NCBI RefSeq assembly: GCF_005048155.1
Contig: NZ_SUMB01000008.1
Location: 310,001-374,000 of the forward strand
Length of the DNA stretch: 64,000 nt
Origin: Streptomyces piniterrae
GTDB taxonomy: Bacteria; Actinomycetota; Actinomycetes; Streptomycetales; Streptomycetaceae
Direction of reading: 5' to 3'
The notes under the pieces were generated by a model, which did no database searches, was not told the origin of the DNA, and worked only from the letters and a program-made list of their open reading frames with translations. The translations under genes were made by a program, and so were the position numbers. Each line of letters begins with the position of its first letter. Position 1 is the first letter of the stretch. This document shows, piece after piece, positions 1-7,977 of the stretch.

Positions 1-3000
1 TGCCGGCCCGCCGACGGCGTACCTGCATCAGATCCATCACGACCAGGTTGGGCCGCATCTGCGTCGCGAGGGTGACCGCGTCGGCGTCCGCGTCGGCCCG
101 TGCGACATGCATCCCGCGCCGCTCCAGCGACGTGGTCAGAGCGCCCGCGATGGCGTCGTTCTGCTCGATCAGCAGCACCCGAGGCGGGTGCTGCTCGCTG
201 TCGTGCGGCGCCAGCGCCTTGAGGAGTACGGCCGGGTCGGCGCCGTACGCCGCTTCCCGGGTCGCCTGCGCCAGACCGGCGGTGACCAGCACCGGGACCT
301 CCGCAGCGCCCGCCGCCTGGCGCAGCGACTGGAGCGCGGTGCGGGTGATCGGCCCGGTCAGCGGGTCGACGAACAGCGCCGCCGGGTACGCCGCGATCTG
401 CGCGTCCACCTCCTCGCGGGAGTTGACGATCACCGGGCGGTAGCCGCGATCGCTCAGCGCCGCCTGGGTGGAGACGTCCGGCGCCGGCCAGACCAGCAGC
501 CGGCGCGGGTTGTCCAGCGGCTCCGGCGGCAGCTCGTCGTCCATCGGCAGCGGCTGACGGTTCATCACCTCTATGGCGCCGTTCGGGCCGTCCAGCGGCT
601 CGGGGCCCTCGCTGCCCTCGTCGGGCGCGGAGATCGCGAAGGCGCGGCCCTCGCCGGCGTCCATCAGGTGCGGCTGCGGCTGCGCCTGGGGGGCGGGCTC
701 GGGCTGGGGCTGCTGCGCCGGCTGTGCCTGCTGCGTCGTCGGGTGCGGGCGCGCCTCGGCCGGCGCGGACTCGGCCGCGGTGGCGCGCTCGCCGTCCTGC
801 GGGGGCGCCGCGAGCTTGCGGCGGCGCCCGGAACCGCCGGATGTGCCGTTGGGCGGCGTGCTGCCGGCGGGGGCCGCCGGGCGCTGCTGATCGGCGAGCT
901 GCTGGGCGAACGGCACACCCTGCCCGAGGGTGCGCACGCTGAACGCCCGCCCGTGCGAGTGCCCCGCCGCGTGGGCGCCGTCGTCCTCGGCGGGCGGCAG
1001 CGGCTGCCGGTGCACGGGCGCGGCCGCTCGGCCCTGCGGCGGGACGGGGGACGCGTCCTGGCCCGGCGCCGCGACCTGCGCGTTGCCGTGCGCCGGGGTG
1101 TGCTCGGCGCCCTGGCCGGTGGCCGCGGGCCCGCCGGGGGCCTCCTCGGCCGGGCTGGGACGCCCGCGCCTACGGCCCGTCGGGGCGGGCGCGGCGGCTC
1201 CGGCCCCGTTCGCAACGGGGGCGATCCCGGCCGCTGTGCCCGTCGTCGTACCGGTCTCGGCGCCGGGCTCGGTCGGCTGCGCCACCAGACCCTCCGGGCC
1301 CGCCACGAACGTGCCGGACGCCTCGGCATCGGCCATCGCGGCCGCCGCCCGTTCCTCGGCCGCGGCCCGCCGGGCACGCCGCCTTCCGGTCGGCTCGGCA
1401 TCCCAATCGCCTTGCGCGGCACCGGAGTTGGCGGCGGCTTCCAGTTCGTGTCCCGGCTGTGCACCGGGCGTACCGTCCGCCCCGTCGCCGACCGCCCGAC
1501 GCGCCCGGCGACGGCCCGTGCCACCGCCCTCCTGGGCACCGGCGGCCTGCGCGGGTACCTGACCCGCGACCGCGGGCAGGGCCGGCAGCGACTGCGGAGT
1601 CTGGTCCGCCGCGGCGGGCGGCAGTGCGAAGGCGGTACGCGCGCCGGCGGGCGACAGCGCGTCCGCTGAACGGGGATCCGACGGCTGCTGCGTTGCGGCG
1701 GCGCCGTTCGACGCGGCGGCGGACGCGGATGACTGCGCCCGCTCGGGCGCCTCGGCCAGCGCCCGGCGGGCCCGTCGCCCACTCGGCTGCACCGGGCCCA
1801 GACCCTGGGGCTGGACGGGGCCGTGGCCCTGCGGCGGAACGGGAGCGTTGCCCTGCGGGGGAACCGGTCCCTGGCCCTGCGGTTGTGCCGGCGCCAAACC
1901 CTGTGCCGGTCCCAAACCCTGCGGCTGAACCAGCGCCTGGCCCTGCGGCACCACCGGGCCCAGCCCCTGCGGCTGCCCCGGACCCGTCGCCGGACCCTGC
2001 CCGGGAACCGACGCCGCACCCGCACCCGGACCCGAGCCCGGACGCGCCCCCTGTCCGGCACCTGCCGCCTGCGCCCCGCCGGGCCCGTGCTGCGCGGCCG
2101 TACCGCCGTCGGCCGCCTCGTTCGCGCTCGCGCCGGACGGCAGCGCCGGCGGCGCCCCGCCCTCCGGCGCGCCTTGCCTGGCCCGTCGCCGCCCGGTGGG
2201 CGGTACGGCCTCGGCCCCCGCCATGCCCGGCGGCAGCCCCGTACCGTCCGCGCCCGGCCGGCCCCCGCCGTCGGACCCGCCCGCGGCACCGCCGTGCTGA
2301 TGCGCGCCCGTACCGCCGCCGGCCGCCCCTGCGCCCGTCTCGCCCTGGGGGCCATCGCCTACGGCACCGTGTGGAACGCCGGCCTCCGCACCGGGCGTGG
2401 CTGCCGCGCCACCACCCGCACCGAGCGCGCGCGGAGCCGTACCCGTGCCGTCTCCCGAGCCCTGCTCGGCGCCGGAGTGCCGCGCGCGCCGACGACCGGT
2501 CGGCTGGGCCGGTACTCCTGCACCGCCGCCAACATCCGCCCCGTGCTGCCCCGTACGGTCACCATCCCCGGAGGCACCACCGGCACCACCCTCGCCGGCC
2601 TCCGCCGCCGCCGAGGCGGCCCCCGGCCCCTGCATCCCGCGGGCCCGACCGGCCGGAACCGGCATCACCGTCGTCTCATTGCCGGTCGCCTCGGACGCCC
2701 GCTCGGCCCCGGCCGCACCGCCCGCACCGGCCGTCACCGACCCGTCCGGCGAAACCGGCAGCTCCAGCACATACGCGCTGCCGCCCGCGCCCGGCGCCCC
2801 CGGCATCTCGTGCGTCTGCATCAGACCGCCGTGCTGCCGCATGATCCCGCGCACGATGGGCTCATGGACCGGGTCGCCGCCGCCGTACGGCCCGCGCACC
2901 TCGATCCGTACGACATCGCCGCGCTTGGCCGCCGCGACCACGATCGTCGAGTCTCCGGGGACCGGCCCCGGACGCCCGCCAGGGCCCGTGGCGCCGTCCC

Positions 3001-4264
3001 CGACCGGCATCCGCCCCGTGGAGTCCACACCCGCGACATCCGCGATCAGATGCGACAGCGCCTGCGCGATCCGCTCGGCATCGACGGTCGCCTCTATCGG
3101 CGGCGCGTGCACCGCGAACTGCGCGCGGCCGGGCCCGATCAACTCGACCGCGCCCTCCACACCCGCCGCGACGACGGTGTCCAGCGAGACCTTGGTGCGG
3201 TTGAGCCGGTCCTTCCCGGAGTCCAGCCGCTGATAGCTCAGGACGTTGTCCACCAGCGTCGTCATCCGGGCGTGGCCGGCGGCGAGGTGGTGCAGGATCT
3301 GGTTGGCCTCGGGCCACAGCTGCCCGGCCGGGTCGGACGCGAGCGTGCCCAGCTCGCCCTTCAGCTCCTCCAGCGGCCCGCGCAGCGCCTGTTCGAGCAC
3401 CGCGAGCAGCTGGCCGTGCCGCGCCGCCAGCGCGTCGTACGGCCGCCGGTCCGTGAACGTCATCACCGCGCCGACGAGCTGATCGCCGTCCCGCACCGGC
3501 GCCGTCGTCAGATCGACGGCCACCGCCCGCCCGTCCTTGGCCCACAGCGCCTGCCCGCGCACCCGGTGCTTGCGCCCGGATTTCAGCGTGTCGGCGAGCG
3601 GGGTGTCCTCCCAGGCCAGCGCCGTACCGTCCGCCCGCGAGTGGTGGATCAGCGGATGAAGTTCCTTGCCGCCCAGCTCACTCGCCCGATAGCCGAGGAT
3701 CTGCGCGGCCGACGGATTGACGAGAACGACCTTGCCCTCGGCGTCGACCCCGACCACACCCTCTGCCGCGGCCCGCAGGATCATCTCGGTCTGCCGCTGC
3801 TGGCGGGCCAGCTCGGTCTCAGTGTCCAGCGTCCCGGTCAGATCACGGACGACGAGCATCAGCAGCTCATCGCCCGTGTAGCCGTTGCGGTGATCGGCGT
3901 ACGCGGCCTCGAAGGCGCTCTCGTACGGGGTGCGCCCGTCCTCCAGATTGGCGCTGGTCACCTCGACCAACAGCTCGGTCCCGTCCGTACGCCGCGCGAT
4001 CATCCGCGTCGGCTTCGTACGGCCGCCCTCGCTCTCCTCGTCCCGGCGCCGCATGGAGCCCGGGATGCGCTTGGAGTCGAAGGACGGCAGCAGATCCAGC
4101 AGACCGCGGCCCACCAGGGCGGTGCCCGGCGCCTCGAACGTCTCCAGCGCGATGGTGTTGGCGTTGACGACCGTGCCGTTGCAGTTGACGAGCAACAGCG
4201 CGTCCGGCAGGGCATCGAGTATGGCTGCGAGGCGAGCAGCGCCTCGGGATGGCCTGCTGCTCAC
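1..4264 (-). CDS. Giant PAS / pseudo-histidine-kinase / receiver hybrid protein (C-terminus off the left edge)
   Basis: A single frame stays open from a GTG at 4264 (GGGAGGA ribosome site just upstream) to the left edge, about 1,421 residues. Two PAS-like sensor domains lie at roughly residues 15-130 and 145-260. A helical segment resembling a HisKA dimerisation domain follows, but its H-box reads EQALRGPL, with Gln292 where the phospho-accepting His belongs. The ATPase-like part has HLIADV (His405 in place of the N-box Asn) and no DxGxG loop, so both phosphorylation and ATP binding look lost. About 800 residues of Ala/Gly/Pro/Gln-rich linker follow, with some seven Arg-rich motifs of the type PTGRRRARR. 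Two receiver-like domains then occur, the last with a VVMDLM aspartate, before the sequence leaves the window. Probably a cytoplasmic scaffold or signalling protein; partner unknown. The domain calls are my own motif reading. Confidence 0.85.
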   Translation of the reverse strand, partial: MSSRPSRGAARLAAILDALPDALLLVNCNGTVVNANTIALETFEAPGTALVGRGLLDLLPSFDSKRIPGSMRRRDEESEGGRTKPTRMIARRTDGTELLVEVTSANLEDGRTPYESAFEAAYADHRNGYTGDELLMLVVRDLTGTLDTETELARQQRQTEMILRAAAEGVVGVDAEGKVVLVNPSAAQILGYRASELGGKELHPLIHHSRADGTALAWEDTPLADTLKSGRKHRVRGQALWAKDGRAVAVDLTTAPVRDGDQLVGAVMTFTDRRPYDALAARHGQLLAVLEQALRGPLEELKGELGTLASDPAGQLWPEANQILHHLAAGHARMTTLVDNVLSYQRLDSGKDRLNRTKVSLDTVVAAGVEGAVELIGPGRAQFAVHAPPIEATVDAERIAQALSHLIADVAGVDSTGRMPVGDGATGPGGRPGPVPGDSTIVVAAAKRGDVVRIEVRGPYGGGDPVHEPIVRGIMRQHGGLMQTHEMPGAPGAGGSAYVLELPVSPDGSVTAGAGGAAGAERASEATGNETTVMPVPAGRARGMQGPGAASAAAEAGEGGAGGASGDGDRTGQHGADVGGGAGVPAQPTGRRRARHSGAEQGSGDGTGTAPRALGAGGGAAATPGAEAGVPHGAVGDGPQGETGAGAAGGGTGAHQHGGAAGGSDGGGRPGADGTGLPPGMAGAEAVPPTGRRRARQGAPEGGAPPALPSGASANEAADGGTAAQHGPGGAQAAGAGQGARPGSGPGAGAASVPGQGPATGPGQPQGLGPVVPQGQALVQPQGLGPAQGLAPAQPQGQGPVPPQGNAPVPPQGHGPVQPQGLGPVQPSGRRARRALAEAPERAQSSASAAASNGAAATQQPSDPRSADALSPAGARTAFALPPAAADQTPQSLPALPAVAGQVPAQAAGAQEGGGTGRRRARRAVGDGADGTPGAQPGHELEAAANSGAAQGDWDAEPTGRRRARRAAAEERAAAAMADAEASGTFVAGPEGLVAQPTEPGAETGTTTGTAAGIAPVANGAGAAAPAPTGRRRGRPSPAEEAPGGPAATGQGAEHTPAHGNAQVAAPGQDASPVPPQGRAAAPVHRQPLPPAEDDGAHAAGHSHGRAFSVRTLGQGVPFAQQLADQQRPAAPAGSTPPNGTSGGSGRRRKLAAPPQDGERATAAESAPAEARPHPTTQQAQPAQQPQPEPAPQAQPQPHLMDAGEGRAFAISAPDEGSEGPEPLDGPNGAIEVMNRQPLPMDDELPPEPLDNPRRLLVWPAPDVSTQAALSDRGYRPVIVNSREEVDAQIAAYPAALFVDPLTGPITRTALQSLRQAAGAAEVPVLVTAGLAQATREAAYGADPAVLLKALAPHDSEQHPPRVLLIEQNDAIAGALTTSLERRGMHVARADADADAVTLATQMRPNLVVMDLMQVRRRRAG

Positions 4265-4604
4265 GACGACGCTTCCTCCCTGTTACCGCACCTTGCCGAC
4301 CCACCGGGGCGGGTCGCTGGGAGGGAGTCTACGGGCACTTGCCCGAGACACAGAGGCGCCTGACGAGGAGGAAATGCCGCGACTTCGTGTGACTCGCCGC
4401 ACGCCGGACATGTGCCCCGCGTCCTGACCTGGCGCGCTACTCCGCCACGAACCGGGTCACCGGCCGACCGGCGAACCCGGGGGCGAACTGAGTGACGATG
4501 AGTGACGAAGGGGCGGGAGCGCAACCGCGAACCGGACACGGCCCACCCACAAACCTACGCACACCTCACGCCTCACCGCTCACGCCTCGTGCCCCTCACC
4601 CCCC
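4265..4604. other. Intergenic gap, no gene seen
   Basis: This 340-bp stretch lies upstream of the hybrid sensor gene and downstream of the SSI-like gene. It should hold the sensor gene promoter. Open frames here have no convincing ribosome site or family resemblance. No terminator or operator was recognised. Confidence 0.4.
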
Positions 4605-5159
4605 TCACGAACTGGACCACAAGGTGGTGCGCGGAAGCAGCGGCTGCACTCGCTCCCACCGGTGGATCTCACACCCGTCCGAGCGGTCGAAGCGCGCGTC
4701 CACCTCCCGCCCGGCCCACCTGCCGACCACATGGGCGGTGGCGGGGCCGCCGTAGATCATCGTGCACTGGGAGTTCGGCGATGTCGGCGCGAAGGGGTCC
4801 TTGCCCCACGTCGTCACCTCGTCCAGCCCGTCGCAGGCCGCCTTGGCCTCGGGGTGGTCGCCACCCGTGGGGTGGCAGTACAGGTCGCGCGTACCGTCCC
4901 GCTTCGGGTCCCCGGAGTGGGCGACGGTCACCGTGAGGTGGTCGCCGGACATCGGCAGATCGCCCGTCGGCACCGCCCGGCCGGCCGCGGCCCGGCGCTC
5001 CGGCAGCGGGATCGGGGACGCCGAGGCGGCCGGCGCCGCCGTGGCAAGGGCGGACGCGGCGGACACGACGGCGGCCGCGGTGGTGGCGGCCGCGCCGAAG
5101 CGGGAGGTTCGGCGGAACGTTCTCCGGGATGTCCTGCGGGATGTTCTGAGGTGCGGCAT
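4605..5159 (-). CDS. Secreted SSI-family (subtilisin inhibitor-like) protease inhibitor
   Basis: An exported inhibitor of subtilisin-like serine proteases. The N-terminus is Arg-rich followed by an Ala-rich hydrophobic stretch ending near ASASP, a signal peptide. The mature part has the SSI layout: a beta strand LTVTVAHSGDP, four cysteines (YC, AAC, QC, GC) able to form the two SSI disulphides, and a reactive-site loop CTMIYGGP, in which Met-Ile aligns with the P1-P1' Met-Val of SSI. A Met at P1 is typical of inhibitors of subtilisin-type enzymes. I chose the ATG at 5159 because GGAG sits 5 bp upstream; a GTG at 5162 is in frame but too close to it. The gene stands alone between a sensor gene and a tRNA. 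Confidence 0.85.
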   Translation of the reverse strand: MPHLRTSRRTSRRTFRRTSRFGAAATTAAAVVSAASALATAAPAASASPIPLPERRAAAGRAVPTGDLPMSGDHLTVTVAHSGDPKRDGTRDLYCHPTGGDHPEAKAACDGLDEVTTWGKDPFAPTSPNSQCTMIYGGPATAHVVGRWAGREVDARFDRSDGCEIHRWERVQPLLPRTTLWSSS

Positions 5160-5397
5160 CACAGCTCCAGAGGGACGAGAGCGGGGCAGGTACGCAATGC
5201 GTACGCGCCGGGGGCGTACGGCTGCGTCCCGTACGTCCCGCCTCTCCTAACGCGCCGCCGACCCCGACGTTGCGCCGCAGGAACGTCTTTGCCGGGTGGC
5301 GTGCGGGCCTAGTACCGTAGGGGGCGATTGGTGACAGCCCGCAGAGCTGTGCCATCATCTGGACACGCCACATCGCGCTTGCGCGCGTGGGGTGTGT

Positions 5398-5488
5398 GGA
5401 GGCGTCGCCTAGTCCGGTCTATGGCGCCGCACTGCTAATGCGGTTTGGGGCTTACCCCCCATCGAGGGTTCAAATCCCTCCGCCTCCG
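5398..5488 (+). tRNA. tRNA-Ser (GCT)
   Basis: A 91-nt class II tRNA. Acceptor arms GGAGGCG and CGCCTCC pair, the anticodon loop is CTGCTAA (anticodon GCT), there is a long variable arm, and the T-loop is TTCAAAT. The discriminator is G and no CCA is encoded. A strong hairpin terminator follows 10 bp downstream. Confidence 0.95.
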
Positions 5489-5497
5489 CTCCTCTTT

Positions 5498-5535
5498 CGT
5501 TCAGGCCCCGGTCGTCCGCGACCGGGGCCTGAACG
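5498..5535 (+). terminator. Terminator after tRNA-Ser(GCT)
   Basis: A perfect 17-bp inverted repeat (arms 5498-5514 and 5519-5535, loop TCCG) starts 10 nt after the tRNA end. GC-rich stems with a weak T-tract are normal for Streptomyces terminators. Confidence 0.8.
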
Positions 5536-5878
5536 CTTTCGCACGAGCCGCGAGGTGCGGGCCGCGAGCACGACACGTACGAGGAAGACACGAGGCGGTA
5601 CGACGCGGGGTACGAGACCGACGCCCGCAGCGCCGCGCCTCTCCGCGCCCCTCGCTCCCCCGTCCTCCCCCTCGACGCCTCCGAAGAGGGCGGCACCCAC
5701 CCGAACTTCGCCCAGAACCTCGACGCCCGCCCCGGGACCGCCCCCGCCCAAAATCCGCCCACGAACACATTTCCGCAGGTCAGAGCGGGTGCGGGTAATG
5801 GATTTCGCCTCACGGCGCAGGTCATGTAATGTTGTTCCCGCAACGCCGACCGGCCAAGAAAAACCGCCGGAAAGCCAA
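5536..5878. other. Gap between tRNA-Ser and tRNA-Arg, no gene seen
   Basis: 343 bp with no supported gene. A minus-strand open frame crosses it and runs antisense through tRNA-Ser; I regard it as spurious. The right end should hold the tRNA-Arg promoter, perhaps around the AT-rich patch TGTAATGTT near 5825-5834, but no clear -35 is visible. Confidence 0.4.
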
Positions 5879-5951
5879 GCGCTCGTAGCTTAACGGATAG
5901 AGCATCTGACTACGGATCAGAAGGTTGCAGGTTCGAATCCTGCCGAGCGCA
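5879..5951 (+). tRNA. tRNA-Arg (ACG), integration site of the AICE
   Basis: A 73-nt cloverleaf: acceptor GCGCTCG/CGAGCGC, anticodon loop CTACGGA (anticodon ACG), T-arm GCAGG-TTCGAAT-CCTGC and discriminator A, with no CCA encoded. Its 3' part, from 5910, is repeated exactly at 21058-21101. The integrated element therefore supplies the present 3' half and keeps the tRNA functional. Confidence 0.95.
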
Positions 5952-5953
5952 CA
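5910..5953 (+). repeat. attL: 44-bp core att repeat within tRNA-Arg
   Basis: 44 bp identical to 21058-21101, spanning the anticodon loop to two bases past the discriminator base. Identity breaks on both sides (A versus C before it, C versus G after it), which fixes the ends. This is the usual att core of a tRNA-targeting tyrosine recombinase. Confidence 0.92.
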
Positions 5954-5956
5954 CAG

Positions 5957-5995
5957 GTCAAAGGCCCCCTGGACATCGTCCAGGGGGCCTTTGAC
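5957..5995 (+). terminator. Terminator carried by the AICE after the reconstituted tRNA-Arg
   Basis: A perfect 18-bp inverted repeat, GTCAAAGGCCCCCTGGAC with loop ATC, starting 6 nt after the tRNA. It lies just inside the element and strongly resembles the chromosomal terminator just outside attR (21108-21143). The element thus replaces both the tRNA 3' end and its terminator. It can also end leftward integrase transcripts. Confidence 0.8.
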
Positions 5996-6031
5996 ATCAG
6001 CGGCTGACATCAACGCGCGGCGAGAAGCCAC

Positions 6032-7315
6032 TCAGGCGGCGGGTACGCACCCGGGGTCGTCACCGTCTCGCTTATCCGGGTCATCCACTCCGAGCGCATC
6101 GTCCATGCGGTCGGCCGCGGCCTTGAGCGTCGTCTGCATCACGTGCGCGTACGTATCCAGCGTCATGGTGATCGTGCTGTGACCCAGCGTCTCCATGATC
6201 GTGCGGGCGTCGACCCCCTGAGCCAGCAGCAGTGAGGCGCAGGTGTGCCGGAGATCGTGCACCCGTACGCGCCGCACTTTGGCGTCCCGGCACAAGATCG
6301 TGAGCATCCGGTTCAGGCTGCGAGGATCGGTGGCCCGGCCGGTGGCCGTGGTGAAGACCAGGCCGTTCGGTTGGTCGGGGAACGGCTGCCATTTGGCGCC
6401 GGCCACCTTTCGTTCCTTCTCCTGCTGCGCCTGGTGGGCGATGAGGGCCTCTACGCACTTCCGGGGGAGCGACACCGTTCGGATCGAGCGCGCCGTTTTC
6501 GGCGTGCCGAAGAGAAGCTCACGCTTGATGCGCTGGAGGTTGCGCCGGACGCGCAGTTGGCCGGTGCCCAGGTCGATGTCCGACCAGGTGAGCCCGAGCG
6601 CTTCCCCGCGGCGCAGGCCGGTGGAGATGAGCAGGAGCCACAAGGCGTAGAGCCGGTGATTGCGGGCCGTCTTGAGCAGGATCCTGGCTTCGGCGGCGTC
6701 CAACGGTCGTACCTCCTGGCGTTCGATGGTGGGCGTCTCCACGATGCGGGCGACGTTGCGGGCGATGAGTTCCTCACGGACGGCCTGCTGGAGTGCGGAG
6801 CGGAGGACGGCGTGGATGTACTGGACGGTGCGGGCGGACGGCCGGCGCTTGCAGCACTTGTTCAGGGCGCAGCACGTCCGCTCTTCCTTGGCGCGCGCTG
6901 CGTCGACGCCTCGGAGGCAGCACAGGCACCCGCTTTTGAACTCTGCGAGGAACAGGCGGATGTCGGTGGGGGAGAGGCGGTTGAGCTTCTTCTTGCCGAG
7001 GGCGGGCTTGATGTAGAGCCGCGAGAGGCCCTCGTAGCTGTTGAGCGTTGCGGGCTTGAGGCGGGTGGGCGCGATCGCGGCGAGCCAGTAAGTGAGGAAG
7101 TCGCCGAACGGCATGGCGGACGTGGCGGCCGGGATGCCCTGCCGGGTCTTCTCCTGGAGCTCGATGAGCTTGCCGCCCACCTCTTCGCGTGTCTTGCCGT
7201 AGACGAACTTGCGGACTCGGGTGCCGTCAGGCCGGTAGACGTACGCAGCGGCGTGATAGCGGCCGTCGGTGCGCTTTGTGATCGTGCCTTCTCCGTTGGC
7301 GCGCCTCTTGGCCAT
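6032..7315 (-). CDS. int: Tyrosine-recombinase integrase of the AICE
   Basis: Catalyses site-specific integration into, and with Xis excision from, tRNA-Arg. The 427-residue protein has an N-terminal arm-binding region, a core-binding domain (about 65-190) and a catalytic domain with the expected residues: Arg235 in TGLRRGE, His353 and Arg356 in HDLRH, His379 in LGHS and the nucleophile Tyr389 in DTYAH. A cysteine-rich insertion in the core-binding domain (Cys130, 132, 133, 148, 149, 154, 155) may bind zinc. The ATG overlaps the xis stop by one base (TGATG), so translation is probably coupled. The stop is 78 bp from the att core, the usual position for an AICE integrase. Confidence 0.95.
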   Translation of the reverse strand: MAKRRANGEGTITKRTDGRYHAAAYVYRPDGTRVRKFVYGKTREEVGGKLIELQEKTRQGIPAATSAMPFGDFLTYWLAAIAPTRLKPATLNSYEGLSRLYIKPALGKKKLNRLSPTDIRLFLAEFKSGCLCCLRGVDAARAKEERTCCALNKCCKRRPSARTVQYIHAVLRSALQQAVREELIARNVARIVETPTIERQEVRPLDAAEARILLKTARNHRLYALWLLLISTGLRRGEALGLTWSDIDLGTGQLRVRRNLQRIKRELLFGTPKTARSIRTVSLPRKCVEALIAHQAQQEKERKVAGAKWQPFPDQPNGLVFTTATGRATDPRSLNRMLTILCRDAKVRRVRVHDLRHTCASLLLAQGVDARTIMETLGHSTITMTLDTYAHVMQTTLKAAADRMDDALGVDDPDKRDGDDPGCVPAA

Positions 7316-7512
7316 CAGGCAGCCTCCTCAAGCTTGTTGTGGATGTAGGTGCGGAGTGCGTCGAGGGGGATGCGCCGAGCGCGGCCCTCGGTGAAGCTCG
7401 GCAGGGTGCCGGAGCGGATGAGGTCGTAGACCTTGCTTCGACTGAGCCTCAGAGCGGTCATGACCTCCGGGACGGTGAGGACTTGCGGGTCGCTCGCGAC
7501 GACGGTCAGCAC
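7315..7512 (-). CDS. xis: Excisionase (Xis), MerR-like helix-turn-helix
   Basis: A 65-residue DNA-binding protein of the excisionase / MerR-like winged-helix family. The core VLTVPEVMTALRLSRSKVYD is followed by the wing LPSFTEGRARRIPLDAL. Xis proteins bend DNA at the att site and bias the integrase towards excision. The start is GTG at 7512 with GGAGG 7 bp upstream. It overlaps int by one base. The 465-bp gap upstream carries eleven GCGTCA/TGACGC motifs that could serve its promoter. Confidence 0.9.
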   Translation of the reverse strand: MLTVVASDPQVLTVPEVMTALRLSRSKVYDLIRSGTLPSFTEGRARRIPLDALRTYIHNKLEEAA

Positions 7513-7599
7513 GTTGAGACCTCCAGAAGAGGGCTGGACCTGCGAATGGAGTTGGTTGGGGGGCTTCTTGGGGCTTGCCTGTCCGAGGTGCGGATTTCT

Positions 7600-7803
7600 G
7601 CGTCACCGCGTCACCTGCGTCATGCGCGCGCCTGACCTGCGCGTTTTGGGTGACGCAGAGCGTGGGGGTGCGTCACCGGTGACACAGGCTGTCCGTCACG
7701 GTGACGCAGGTGACGCGGCGTGACGCAGAGGGCGGCCGTCTGCGTCACGGTCGTATGCCCAGGTCACCCGGCGTTTTTCGGGTACCCGTGACGCAGGTGA
7801 CGC
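7600..7803. repeat. Cluster of eleven GCGTCA/TGACGC motifs; candidate AICE origin or xis control region
   Basis: The hexamer GCGTCA or its complement occurs at 7600, 7608, 7617, 7651, 7670, 7702, 7711, 7721, 7742, 7789 and 7798. Several lie 8-10 bp apart, most often within GTGACGCAGG. The cluster sits between the replication pair and xis-int. Iterons next to rep genes often bind the replication initiator. Equally, they could bind a regulator of xis-int. Confidence 0.6.
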
Positions 7804-7919
7804 AGGGTTTCCCACTTAGGAAAAAGAGGGGGGTGTCTGTGGTGGTGCTGCGCGGCTCAGGGAGTGAAGAAGGAGCCGCTTCGCGGCGCGTCCATCGCAG
7901 GGCGGCGCCGCCGCCGAAC

Positions 7920-7959
7920 AGCAAGAGGAGCACGCCTGGCCGCTGGTGCTCCTCTTGCT
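7920..7959. other. Perfect 14-bp hairpin downstream of the rep helicase gene
   Basis: Arms AGCAAGAGGAGCAC (7920-7933) and GTGCTCCTCTTGCT (7946-7959) with a 12-nt loop, 18 bp past the helicase stop. A smaller hairpin, GCCGC-TTC-GCGGC, is at 7875-7887. Read leftwards this could be a transcription terminator. Next to the iterons it could also be a single-strand origin or primase start structure. Confidence 0.55.
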
Positions 7960-7977
7960 CGTGCGGTCGGGTGTCAG

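Noticed and set aside
107..4363. Long plus-strand open frames opposite the hybrid sensor gene
   Set aside because: Arg/Pro/Ala-rich antisense artefacts of GC-rich DNA. The minus-strand frame has PAS and receiver domains, a ribosome site and proper third-position bias.
5409..5843. 144-residue minus-strand open frame across tRNA-Ser
   Set aside because: It is antisense to a clear tRNA and its terminator. The AEGFEPS segment is the usual translation artefact of tRNA T-arms.
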